Notes under the pieces: model-generated | What the model was told of the DNA's origin: nothing | Database searches by the model: none | The model's input: the letters and a program-made list of their open reading frames with translations, nothing else | In this document: positions 48,807 to 59,312 of the stretch, piece by piece | Position numbering within the stretch: the first letter of the stretch is position 1 | Layout of the letters: each line of letters opens with the position of its first letter | Assembly: GCA_949316495.1 (NCBI GenBank) | Contig: OX439001.1 | Span: 35,843,523-35,907,522, forward strand | Direction: 5' to 3' | Length of the DNA: 64,000 nt | Source: Amphiduros pacificus | Lineage: Eukaryota > Annelida > Polychaeta > Phyllodocida > Hesionidae | Program-made: the position numbers and the translations under genes

Positions 48807-49041
48807 GTGGGTGGACTCTGTGCAAGATAACTAACCCATTTAATTGAAAAATTTAGGTGGCAAAAAGAAGAAAAAAAGTTTGATCACAAAATTTGGATTG
48901 ATTGTTGAATTTTGTTTAACTTTCAAAGTCATGGTTTTCAGGAGTATTTGCTATTTATTGTTACTTGACAAGAGAGTTAGCAATCGATTTCATGATATAA
49001 TAAAATATTTTAATTTTATAGAATAAAATATTTTTGTATAA
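48807..49041. repeat. Direct duplication, copy 2
   Basis: Second copy of 48,291-48,524, nearly identical. The extra C in TAACCCA and a C/T change are among the few differences, so the duplication is young. Confidence 0.85.
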
Positions 49042-49096
49042 ACCATTGTGTGTTTTGTCTAATATTTGTTAACAAATTTTAGTAGAGAAAAGATGG

Positions 49097-49266
49097 GAAG
49101 TTTGTTTGTTTGTTTGTTTGTTTGTTTGTTTGGGGTTTTACATCACTTTCAATATTATTTCAGTCATTTCGTGATTAGACCTACTTGTAGCAGATATAGT
49201 GTTGCCTCACTGAATTATCATGTCACAGGTCCTTCAGGACAATGGGTTAACCCTTAAGGCATGGGC
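49097..49266. repeat. GTTT microsatellite and unique sequence
   Basis: Six GTTT repeats (about 49,099-49,126), then about 140 unique bases separating the second linker from the second SINE copy. This sequence has no counterpart between the first copies. Confidence 0.6.
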
Positions 49267-49430
49267 ATCAGCTCGTGTGAAAATGTATCATGGTTTCAAT
49301 CTCAGCACAGCTGGGGATCGAATCCACAACCTTTGGATCACCACAGAGGAACGTGCTAATAAGCTGGCACTCGCCAACTGCACCACAGCCCATAACCAAA
49401 AGATGGGAAAAATGGCACCACATAGACTAA
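49267..49430 (-). mobile_element. tRNA-derived SINE, copy 2
   Basis: Same sequence and orientation as 48,592-48,755, offset 675. Identity is near-complete and nearby sequence is also duplicated, so it probably arose by segmental duplication rather than a second insertion. Confidence 0.7.
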
Positions 49431-50703
49431 ACACTTTATAATAATTATTGGCAGGGTATTATTTCTTAGATGAGCAATTCCTCGAAGTTAGAGGCATAAC
49501 TTTTGTCCAGTTATTCAGTAATCTCACAGCTATTTGTGGATATAATCATTTTATTGGTGTGCCATGCAAGTATCATGTGCCACCTATCAGATCGGATATG
49601 TGGTGCCATCTGTCGGACAGGTACTGACCCAGATAGTTTTATATTTTGCCTCATGACAGGCTCAGTTTCTTCTTCCAGTATGATAGTTTGATTTATGTTA
49701 AATATTCCAAAATGAAAGTTTTGTCGTCGATTTGGACTTAAACATATCAGTTATTAATATTCCATAGCTTTTGAGAATATTATAATCATACTTTAAAACC
49801 TGAATGGCAAGATTACAATTCGCGTGCGAGGCAATTGCATATAGGAACCGGTGATGGTCGGAGGTGGAATGTAAACAAGAGGTAAACTGTTAATTATGTA
49901 TTATTTTATTGTTTATTTGATCCGTCCATGTTGTTTATTAATTTTAGGTATTATATGTTTACAATAAAAAATACATTTTTTTGATCTAAAACAAGAATAG
50001 TTGATGGAAACCAACATTCTAACTACTATTTGACAACTTGTCAGTCAAGTGTACGGCCGTAGCCTGGCTGAAGGTTGTAATTTGACTCATTTTAAGACCA
50101 ACCTTTCACTAAGCTTCATACCCCCTCCAAACCTCGGTGAACCATGGAAACAGTATTTAAAAGGGCCTTGTGGGATGGTAACATCCAAGAAAATCTCCAT
50201 ACTTCGCTATTATTTCAGCAATTTATGTTTTGTTGAAGACAGAAACCAACATTCTAACCACTATTTGACAACTTGTCACAGGTGGAGCCTGAAGTGAAGG
50301 TTGTAATTTTGCTCATTTTAAGTACTTAGAAGTTTACAGTTACAATATACTGGTCAACAGCAGACCAAGTAGTCACCTCAATGGTGAAAACATTGGACTA
50401 AACATTCAGTCAAAAACAGTCATCTCTTTAGACATTTCAACAATTGCTAGACCAACCTTTCACTGAGCTTCACACCCCCTCCAAACATCAGGGACCTTTG
50501 GAAACATCTCTGGTAGCATCCAAGAAAATCTCCATGCTTTGCTCAGAATTTCAGAAGTTTTGTTGAAGGGAAAACAAAAAAGACTGTCATTAGAGTAATC
50601 TTGATTTGTAAGTGATATTAATTAAAAAATTCAAAATGAAAAAGCTAAAATTCAATTATTTTTCTTTTTATTTACAGATAGATTTTTTGCAAAGTGAAGA
50701 GCT
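49431..50703. other. GPAA1 upstream region and probable 5'UTR intron
   Basis: A possible 5'UTR donor AAGAG|GTAAAC lies at 49,881/49,882, and an acceptor TTTATTTACAG at 50,679 lies 24 bases before the GPAA1 ATG. Between them are two rearranged direct duplications: about 49,997-50,090 repeats near 50,238-50,325 (ACCAACATTCTAAC...), and about 50,096-50,215 near 50,453-50,545 (CCAACCTTTCACT...). No coding frame. Confidence 0.45.
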
Positions 50704-53700
50704 ATGGGTCTGTTAACGAATCCCAAAACAAGAGAAAAGGCAGTGAAGCTCATTTCTCGGCATAACAACAAGCTTTGCCTGCTGTGCTATGTGGCTGGTA
50801 TCGTTTGGTTTCTAGCTCTCGCCTACAGACCACTCAATGCAGGAACATACTTTTCTGAAAATGCACTTCTCCCAGGTGAGATATTTTTATAAATAGTAAC
50901 ATCTTTATAAATACTAAGGAGATAAAGTCTCTTAATTTTTAAGATTTTGTTTCACTTTTCCACCTGAATACTGTAACACAAACTTATTTAAGATGATAAA
51001 TAATACCAGTGTCTTTGGCTGATTGATTAAGGTTATTATCTGAGAAACTTTACATGAAAGACTGCATCCATGACGTCATTTTATTGAATTTTTCCAGGTC
51101 TTGTTGAATCTGATTTCTATAATGATCATGGGGCATCAGAATATTATAGGAGATTGAAGGAAGAGCTGCGGAGGATCCGAGACAGTGACAAGGAAGAAAA
51201 TGCTAAGTGAGTTTTGGAACTCACAGATCAAGCCCACTTATTATCAGATCAAGCCCACTTATTATCAGATCAAGCCCACTTATTATCAGATCAAGCTCAC
51301 TTATTATCAGATCAAGCTCACTTATTATCAGATCAAGCCCACTTATTTGTCATCAATGACAATTCTAAAATGGATATGTTGAATCAGATGCAAAGCTGAA
51401 AGAATTTCATGAAAAAAACTAGAGTTTTAGATTTGTTCAATGTATATTGTAAACATCAGTGCAAATTTTTAAGAACTTTGTCCATTGCAGCAATCTATAT
51501 CCTCAAAGACATTATCTCAAATTTATCATATTGTAGTCATGATGTTACAGCACAGATGTCAATGACAAATTTTAAAAGTTGAACCAAAAATTGAATTTAG
51601 AATATATTTTTATGATTAAGGTATCACATCCCAAGTCAGTGGTTGGAGTTGGAGATGAGAAATTTGGGTTTGGACACTTACATTCACAACTACACCTTTG
51701 TATACCCTGCAGGCATACTGAAGGGACAGGTAGGTTCCTCTTAACCCAATTCTCTTCATTAATTCATTTATCTATTTAAGTTTAATTCTTTATAATGTTA
51801 TAATATAAGTGCCAGTGATTTTTACTGTGTTTAGTCAAAGAGTAGTTAAAAACTTTAATTGTGTTTGATTCAGATATTTGAAGGTCAGAATGTGTATGGC
51901 ATCTTGCGAGCTCCCAGAGCATCCAGCACTGAGGCTGTGGTGCTGACTGCCCCCTTCCGTCCACAGGAGTCAGATCTGGACAGAACTAATGCAGGCATCG
52001 CCCTCATGTATGGGCTTATCAGGGCATTCAGAAGTGAGTAACTTACAAGATTGACTCAGTACAAACTTCACGGTTCTAAACATAAGAGCTTATTCTGTAA
52101 ATTTTCAATATTAATATATATATATCTATTAAGATAATAGAAATCTATTTGGAAACTGGTTTAGCTTTATGTTAGTGCTTGATGGATTGATTATTTTTCA
52201 GAATGAGTCAAAAGAACAGAATAGAATCAATATAAATTTTGACAACAATTTTTTCAGAGCATACATACTGGGCAAAGGACATCATATTTCTAGTAACAGA
52301 GCATGAGCAGATAGGAATGCAGGCATGGCTGGGTGCCTACCATGACTCTCCCTCTCAGTGTAAGTAAACTCTCTTCTCAATTCTCATTTGCATAAATGAT
52401 TATATAGCTAGACATCTAATGGGTTAAGATTGTACAGTGATGAAATTCTTCAGGAAATAACCTGAATTCAGGTTTTTTTTCTTCAAATTTAAAATTCAAA
52501 ATGGTCTGAACTCAGTCTGAAACATCCAAAAGTGACATTTCTGAAAGGGGGTAGGGGTAACTTCAGGTTAATTTTTAAGGGTTTCAGGTTTTTTCCTGAA
52601 TGTTGACTTTCATCCCTGAAAATTTGTAGAATATATGCATTATTACTGTATTATTTACAGATATCGATGCAGGAGAGCTGCATGGCCGGAGTGGATCCAT
52701 TCAGGCAGCTATAAACCTAGAGATTTCACAAGAGGTTATCTCCAGGTTCAACATCAAACTGGAAGGACTGAATGGCCAGCTTCCTAACCTGGACCTGATC
52801 AATACTGTCGTCAGACTATGTCGCCGAGAAGGCATTCCTCCCTCCTTACAGAAAAGGGTAACATCCTGTTATATAGTGTGCCATGGTGTTATTGTAATCT
52901 TGTTGAAATGTGCCCATGGTGATAAGAAAATATTACAAAGAAAAACAAACACAGTAATTTTTTAAATATTGATTGAAGGAAATAGATGTACCAAATTTTC
53001 TGAGAACTGATATGAAAATCAATAGGGGTCAACAAAAAATTAAGCATTTTCTGTATGATGATATTTTTGTTAAACAAAATGGATTGAATTTATATAATTA
53101 AATTTTCAGTCTGACTATTGGAATGCCGAGTCACAGGAAGGATTCCTTCATTCCCTGAAGACGATGTTGCTGATGATGTGGCACCAGTCATCTGGAGTGC
53201 AGACTGGTAACCATGGCTTGTTCCATCGCTACCACATAGAGGCGATTACACTGCAGGGAGTCAAGATGAAATCAGCTCGCAAGACCTACAGATTTGTGGA
53301 AATGGGCAGGTAGGACAGTGAAATAGAGTTCTGGGTTATCGGTCATGTGCTCAGTAAATCTACAAGTGTGCATTTGATGTAGATGAGTTGATGTAATTTG
53401 GTCTAAACATTTTGACACCATATGATGCAGCACAGAATAACATCAAAAATAGATTTTGAAGCTTTTCCCTACATGTTTTCCAATACAGTAGGAAAATATG
53501 TTTAATGTGGGTTTTCAGACATTTGGTCTTATTTGAATATTTTATCAATAATTTGGAGTTTCCTTATGAATGATTCAAATCAGTAAATTAAATTGTAAAC
53601 AAAATGTCCATGGTATTTTAAGGTTAACCTCTTAAATTAAAGTTTGTACCTGTTGTATTTACAAATATTGTAGGGTGATAGAAGGAGTGTACAGAAGTCT

Positions 53701-55915
53701 CAACAATCTTCTGGAGCGTTTCCATCAGTCATTCTTCTTCTACTTGCTGCCAGCCACAGATAGATATGTCTCTATTGGACTTTACATGCCTCCTTTTGGA
53801 CTTCTTGCTGCTCCAATACTCATCAAAATATCCTTATTGTTCAAGTTGCATGCAAAATATTTGAACCATGATCTTAATATGTTTAAAAAGATATCAAATA
53901 TTGGCATTTGATAAACAAAGTATTTAATATAACTAATTGACTAGTATTAGACCTATGAAAACGTACATAATTGCATTAAAGATTTGATGTTGAAAAAATG
54001 TAACATTTTTTATGTGAGAATTTGTTGGAATTATGTAACATGATTTTTAGGTGATAATTTGTTGATTCTAACAGTATTTAATAAAGATTATCCTAAAATA
54101 ATTAGTGCAAAATTTCAAGTCCACAACAGATGGTTATTAGTATTTTTTAAATCTAAAAAATTGTTGTAAAAAGTTGATTTTATTCCTTGACCATTTATAA
54201 GCTATAGCCTTGTGGATCAGTTACTCCTTTGCTTCGGAAGGAAAAAAGGACCCAGCATCAGCAGAAACGAAAACAGAAGAGGAAAGTAAAAAAGAAAGGA
54301 AAGATAATGGTGATGGAGACAAAGAAGACAAAGTTGAGGATAAAGAGGCACTCAAAGAGAATGATGAGGTGGACAAAAGAGAGGAAGAAAAAGAGGAAGA
54401 TGCTGAGAAAAAGGTACTTAAAATTTAATATCTCTATATATACATCATTATGTCAAATAAATTCAGTTGTCTAGTTGCGCATATTTGAAATCAACGGGTT
54501 TGAGAGAAAGAGTTGGTAACAATTTAGCATTCTAAACTCTAATTAATAAACCTCTCAAAAATAAATGCAAATTTTGAATATGGGATCAAGTTTAAAGAAA
54601 ATGTTATGATACGTAAAGTCTGTAAACCATAATGGATATGCATGTGGCAATTTTGAATTGTCTCGCAATGCGTTTACATTCTGAGTGTGCAAGTGACTAA
54701 TGATATGAAGCATGTTTTTAGGAGGAGAAGGTCGCGGCACGACCGTCCGGCCTGATGTCTGTGAGCCCCACCATCATCATGTCCATGTTCTTTGGTCTCG
54801 TGGCTTACCATGGGCCCCGCTACTCCATTGAGACCTCCACTCCGTTCCATTTGCCACCCGGGGATGGTCTGGCATGGGGCGTGCTTGCTCTCATGTTCTC
54901 AGGCCTACTATTCCCCAGAATATTACACAGGTAAGACATCACCTTCCCCAAGTCTCCCAATGTTTTCTCATTTTGAAAATACTTCAGACTTTTATCAGGA
55001 TTATAGCCATAATTGTTGGATAATTTGAATCGGCTTATAGTTTCTCACTTTGAATGAGAAGTGGTAGAATAATAGTGCAATACATATTTTTACATGACCT
55101 TTGTGGCTTTTTTCAGAAAAGCAGAGAAGAAGGGTAATTATGCCGGAGTGAACCCCTATCTGCTCAAGTGTGTGGCCTTGTTGACACTGGGTGTGGTGCT
55201 TGGGGGACTGTCTGTCATGAACATCTCACTGGCTTTCATCCTCACTCTCACCTGGACTCCAATTGTTCTACTCATATGGCCATCCACAAGGAGGTATACA
55301 GTTTTTATTAAATTGCATTTTTGATAGGATTGTCAGTGGTTTACATTTTGTGATAACAATTAGCAAATTGAGTTTCTATTTAATAATATCATGTCAAGGA
55401 TCAAGAATCAAGAGTATATTTATTATCAGGGAATGATATCATGGATTTAAACTGTTATGTGTTTCATGGGATATTATAAGTTTAATCCTGTTAAGAAATA
55501 AAGATAAAAGAATTAAATATCACATTATTCTTTTGTAATTTTTCATTTAAATGTTGCGATCTTTATAAATTTTGTAAAGTATTTCTAATGAGGAAGCCTA
55601 CTTGAGATAATATATCAATGTTAATGTGGACATTTCAGGTGGGTGAACTGGCTGCAGTATCTGATACTGGTGCTCGTCTCCCCTCTGGGAATGCTGTACA
55701 TAGCATCCATGGTGAACCATCTCATCTCCACCAAATTCACCACAATCTCCGCCCTTCACAGCGCCACCTGGACCGGAGTACAGCACGCCCTGGTGGTGAG
55801 CGTGGTTGATGGTCACATGGTCAACAACTGGACCTACAGTCTTGTTTCTCTCGTCATTTATCCAACATGGCTCATGTTCTGGTCGCTACTCTGGGCCAGG
55901 CCAGATCTCTCATAG
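50704..55915 (+). CDS. GPAA1: GPI-anchor transamidase subunit GPAA1, complete
   Basis: Membrane subunit of the ER GPI transamidase, which attaches GPI anchors to proteins. Exons: 50704-50875, 51098-51206, 51621-51729, 51874-52033, 52258-52359, 52661-52857, 53110-53309, 53674-53827, 54201-54413, 54722-54930, 55117-55293, 55639-55915. The frame holds throughout: 2,079 bases, 692 residues, against about 621 in human as I recall. Start [22 protein letters not shown]1 about residues 21-38; a lumenal M28-peptidase-like domain with [49 protein letters not shown] and [27 protein letters not shown]; then several C-terminal TM segments ending [12 protein letters not shown]. Residues about 414-472 are an insert rich in Lys, Glu and Asp, which explains much of the extra length. 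Exon 3 has a weak acceptor (TTTTTATGATTAAG). The exon 8/9 intron is U12-type. Confidence 0.95.
51231..51345 (+). repeat. 21-base tandem repeat in GPAA1 intron 2
   Basis: Six copies of TCAAGCCCACTTATTATCAGA-like units, written here as TCAAGCCCAC + TTATTATCAGA. They begin 24 bases after the exon 2 donor. The unit is a multiple of three, so other frames stay open, but the GPAA1 frame meets TGA at the donor itself. Not coding. Confidence 0.9.
53828..54200 (+). other. GPAA1: U12-type (minor spliceosome) intron of GPAA1 with AT-AA ends
   Basis: The 5' end ATATCCTT matches the AT-type U12 donor consensus in all eight bases. Near the 3' end TTCCTTGAC (54,183-54,191) matches the U12 branch-site consensus exactly, with 10 bases from the branch A to the exon. 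No GT donor in the right phase exists. Joining ...ILIK to AIALWIS... restores the conserved LKALELW-like TM segment of GPAA1 and keeps the frame only if the intron ends in AA. AG ends nearby cause a stop or frameshift, and the AC end gives an early stop. The splice site is inferred; the consensus elements are seen. Confidence 0.85.
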
Positions 55916-56596
55916 TGACAATGGGTGTGTGTACGCGTGTGCACGTGTGTGTGGTTGCTTTGTGTGAATGTGGCTGATCAACAAATTGTGTGCTCAGAAT
56001 GGCATGGAATGAGATCTATTTACTTTGGTGAAAACAAAGGCCTGATGTCTTATAAGCGGGTCATTTTAAGAACTTATAGGATGTGAATTTTAATGGGAGG
56101 AAAAGAACAATAGATAATTCAAATAACTATATTAAGCCAGACTTTCCAAACCATTTCAGGCTGTTTTTATGTCAATCTATTCATAACTATCTAATCAGGA
56201 GGAATGTGTTTAACCTTTCCAGTTGATAGCCCCTAGCCAAGCATTTTTTCTTTAAAATTAAAAAGAAATGTTTTTCACACATATGGTATGAAGTTTCACT
56301 TTGACAAAAATAGCAAGCAACTGGTGAGTGAGAGAAACATGTAAACATTTGTTTCAACATTGAAGCCAGTTTATGGCAGATAACATGCTACTTCCTGATA
56401 AAAGATTGCAGTTGTGATGTGAGTTATGATATTTAATCAAAGAAAGTCAGAGAATGACTAATTATATTTGTGTTCACTTAATGACACTTGTACTCGTTTG
56501 CCATAACTGCTCAAATGCACTTCTTGATATTCATTCAAGCTGTACTCAAAGGTTTACATGTGATGAAGAGTTAAACTCTATGCATATTATTGGATC
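55916..56596. other. GPAA1 3'UTR and spacer
   Basis: Starts with a short GT-rich run (GTGTGTGTACGCGTGTGCAC). No coding frame or clear repeat seen; no strong AATAAA poly(A) signal noticed close to the stop. Confidence 0.4.
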
Positions 56597-57117
56597 TATT
56601 AACATGGGTGCTGAGGCTCCGTCTTGAGACGGAATTCCGTCTTTGGGCAAAAATCTTCCGTCTTTTGAGTTTGGACAAAAATCTTCCGTCTTTTGACGTA
56701 TTTTTAAAGCCAAAATTTATTACGCAAATTATCAACAAAACACGTAGCGAAGAACGCGCGCCATCTTGGATTTCCAAAGCGTCCATCGCGACGTAACGCT
56801 AAAACATTTATTTAAAGCCAAAATCTAATGCACAGAACAAATTTTACCTTTGCAGGCCATCGCTAAAACATCGTAGCGATTGATAACAAGAGGAACGCCA
56901 TCTTGAAATTCCAAAGCGTATAAGACGGAATCTGATTGGCCGAGACAAATGAAGACGAACACGGTATAATACGAGAATTCTTATTGGTCGAAAAATATTG
57001 CGACTCTACATTTCTATCTTTCGCTTTTTAATGGATACCACAAATAATGAAATAACATTTAGCGTGAATTTTAAACACTGGATGTTCGAGACATCTCATC
57101 ATCCTTCTTCAACATTA

Positions 57118-57756
57118 GGGGCGATCCATTTGATTTTTGTGGGGTGGGGTGGGACAGCAGTACTGGTTGAATAAATTTTTTTTCTTTGGTAGGGTGGATG
57201 AATAATTTTTTTTTCTGGTGTGGGGTGGGTGAATAAATTTTTTTTCTGGTGTGGGGTGGGTGAATAATTTTTTTTTCTGGTGTGGGGTGGGTGAATAAAT
57301 TTTTTTTCTGGTGTGGGGTGGGTGAATAAATTTTTTTTCTGGTGTGGGGTGGGTGAATAAATTTTTTTTCTGGTGTGGGGTGGGTGAATAAATTTTTTTT
57401 CTGGTGTGGGGTGGGTGAATAAATTTTTTTTCTGGTGTGGGGTGGGTGAATAAATTTTTTTTTCTGGTGTGGGGTGGGTGAATAAATTTTTTTTCTGGTG
57501 TGGGGTGGGTGAATAAATGTTTTTTCTTGTTGCTTCCCCAGACTCTGATCCTTCATTTCAAGCAATCCATATAGAAGATAGAAAAACTGGAAGGAGGTGG
57601 ATGAATACATTTTTTTTCTTTGGTAGGGTGGATGAATAAATTATTTTTCTTTGGTAGGGTGAATGAATAATTTTTTTTTCTGGGATGGGGTGGGTGAATA
57701 AATTTTTTTCTCCAAAATCTCCCACCCCACCCCACAAAAATCAAATGGATCGCCCC
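57118..57756. mobile_element. PIF/Harbinger-like MITE carrying a minisatellite
   Basis: Inverted ends (GGGGCGATCCATTTGATTTT...) are perfect for about 37 bases. Flanking TTA on both sides (57,115-57,117; 57,757-57,759) fits the three-base TWA target duplication of PIF/Harbinger. Inside are about ten 31-base repeats (57,180-57,520) and a few more at 57,600-57,710, with a 70-base unique centre. Minus-strand frames across the repeats are low-complexity and not genes. Confidence 0.8.
57180..57520. repeat. 31-base minisatellite
   Basis: Unit TGGTGTGGGGTGGGTGAATA + AATTTTTTTTC, about eleven copies with T-run length changes; a shorter related block lies at 57,600-57,710 inside the same element. Confidence 0.92.
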
Positions 57757-59163
57757 TTATGCATCTCTGTGAAAATTGTCAATGTTCTGCAGTTATCAGA
57801 TTGGAATCAAGAATTTTCAAGCCAAATTGAATAGATTACACATTTGGTAAGTTAAACACAGGTTTGTACTGAAGACTTGAACTACTGAAAAACTTATTTG
57901 TTTTGAATTGGTTTAAGGTTAATCTATGATGATACATTCTTTTGGTAGATAATCCATGGATTCTCTCAAAGCACATGGCCATGTTAGATCTGTTAGATAA
58001 CCGCATAGCACATGGCCATGCTTCATCAGCTGCCCATAATAAATTTATTTCAATTGAATTGAACCCTTTATTTGTTCTTAAATGATATTCTCCAAGAAAA
58101 AAAATGATAATTTTTTTTTAATGTACTTGATTTAGGCATTGATCATACATTCTTTTGTTACATGATCTTAAAGCACATGGCCATGGATACAAATCATGTG
58201 CATGGGTAGCAATGCTTGCTCTGCTGCCCATAATCTGTCATTCAATTAAATTGATCGCTATATTTTACAAAAGAAGGACTTAAAGATAAATTATTTTGTT
58301 AAAATTAAATATTATGTGGCACAGCCATGCATGCCATTAACAATTTGAATGCAAAATAAACACAAAATAATCACACACTCCAAAGTTTTAAAAAACAGTA
58401 TTATTATTTATTGACCATGTTGCACACCACTGGATGAGCATTGGTAAAAACTTGACTTGTTTATATGTTCATGCTGTGTCATGTTCCAAGGAGGCCACTA
58501 GGAGCATCTTTGATTTTTTTAAATCAATATCTTCTCTGATCTGTCATGTTGATACCCAGCGGTGTTAACGAAGCATGACATTTTTGGAGAAGAAAATCAG
58601 ATATGCTTCTTAGTTTCTGAGCCTGTGCACCCTTGGCAAGTCCAGAAACAATAAAAATGAATGTACACCATTGTTCAACCATTGTTTTGTAATGTGCATC
58701 TACTCCTGCTTGGTTTGATTCTTTTTCCAAAAATAATAGCCATAGAAAATTAATTTCAGGAACTGGGGAATTAGCTTCGCCAAATCTGTTTTTGCACTCA
58801 TATCATTGAACAGTTCAAACCACACATGAAAAAAATTGGTAACATCATGAAATATTTTAAGTCAAGTCAAAAGTGAGTTTGACAGTGCTGGTTAAACTGT
58901 CCCTTGGCAGCTGTGGTAAAACTGTCCCCACCAGCACTCCAGACTTCCCTAGCAGCAAGGTAGTAATGATTTAATGCTCACAATGCAAAATCAATCAGGT
59001 AAGGCACACCCTTAATGACATTGCTGTGGTAAAACTGACCCAGCCAGGTAAGCATTTTTTTTATCAACTATGAACAAGTCAAAGTACAACAGGAAAGCAA
59101 CTTTCATCAGCTATGCATTTTTTTGCTCAGAATGCACCAAAATACAAGAAAATGACAAAAATT

Positions 59164-59300
59164 TTCGGGGGGGCATGCCCCCGTACCCCCCTAGTTTAAT
59201 TGCGCCTTCGGCGCAATGGTACGCACCGTTGGTGCGTATCCTCAGTCTCCAAAATTGTGACTCTCACAATTCTCAGTCTTCTGAGAAAAATTTCTCAGCA
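59164..59300. other. Chain of perfect short hairpins at the right end of the 2.7 kb element
   Basis: Consecutive palindromes with tiny loops: GGGGGGGCATGCCCCC; ATTGCGCC-TTC-GGCGCAAT; TACGCACC-GTT-GGTGCGTA (one loop base may pair); AATTGTGA-CTC-TCACAATT; CTGAGAAA-AA-TTTCTCAG. They follow each other with only a few bases between. Confidence 0.85.
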
Positions 59301-59312
59301 CCCATGTATTAA

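Larger units (their letters stand above)
56603..59306. mobile_element. 2.7 kb non-coding TIR element with TATTAA target duplication
   Basis: The ends are exact inverted repeats, CATGGGTGCTGAG (left) and CTCAGCACCCATG (right), flanked on both sides by TATTAA (56,597-56,602; 59,307-59,312). No transposase frame was seen, so it is non-autonomous. The left part has a small hairpin (TCCGTCTTGAGACGGA), repeats of TTCCGTCTTTT, and an imperfect tandem duplication around 56,690-56,935 (CGCCATCTTG...CCAAAGCGT twice). A second element is nested at 57,118-57,756. The right 140 bases are a chain of perfect hairpins. Superfamily not assigned. Confidence 0.65.

Noticed and set aside
51185-51399. Read-through of GPAA1 exon 2 into the 21-base repeats as an alternative protein end
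   Set aside because: In the GPAA1 frame the donor itself reads AAG TGA, so translation stops at once.
53828-53911. GPAA1 exon 8 read-through ending ISNIGI
   Set aside because: It removes the C-terminal membrane region; the U12 signals give a frame-correct splice to the conserved next exon.
57071-57744. Minus-strand Lys/His/Pro-rich frames
   Set aside because: They are translations of the 31-base minisatellite in the MITE.
59070-59312. Plus-strand frame across the hairpin chain
   Set aside because: The sequence is explained by palindromes; the frame has no domain and ends in the TIR.
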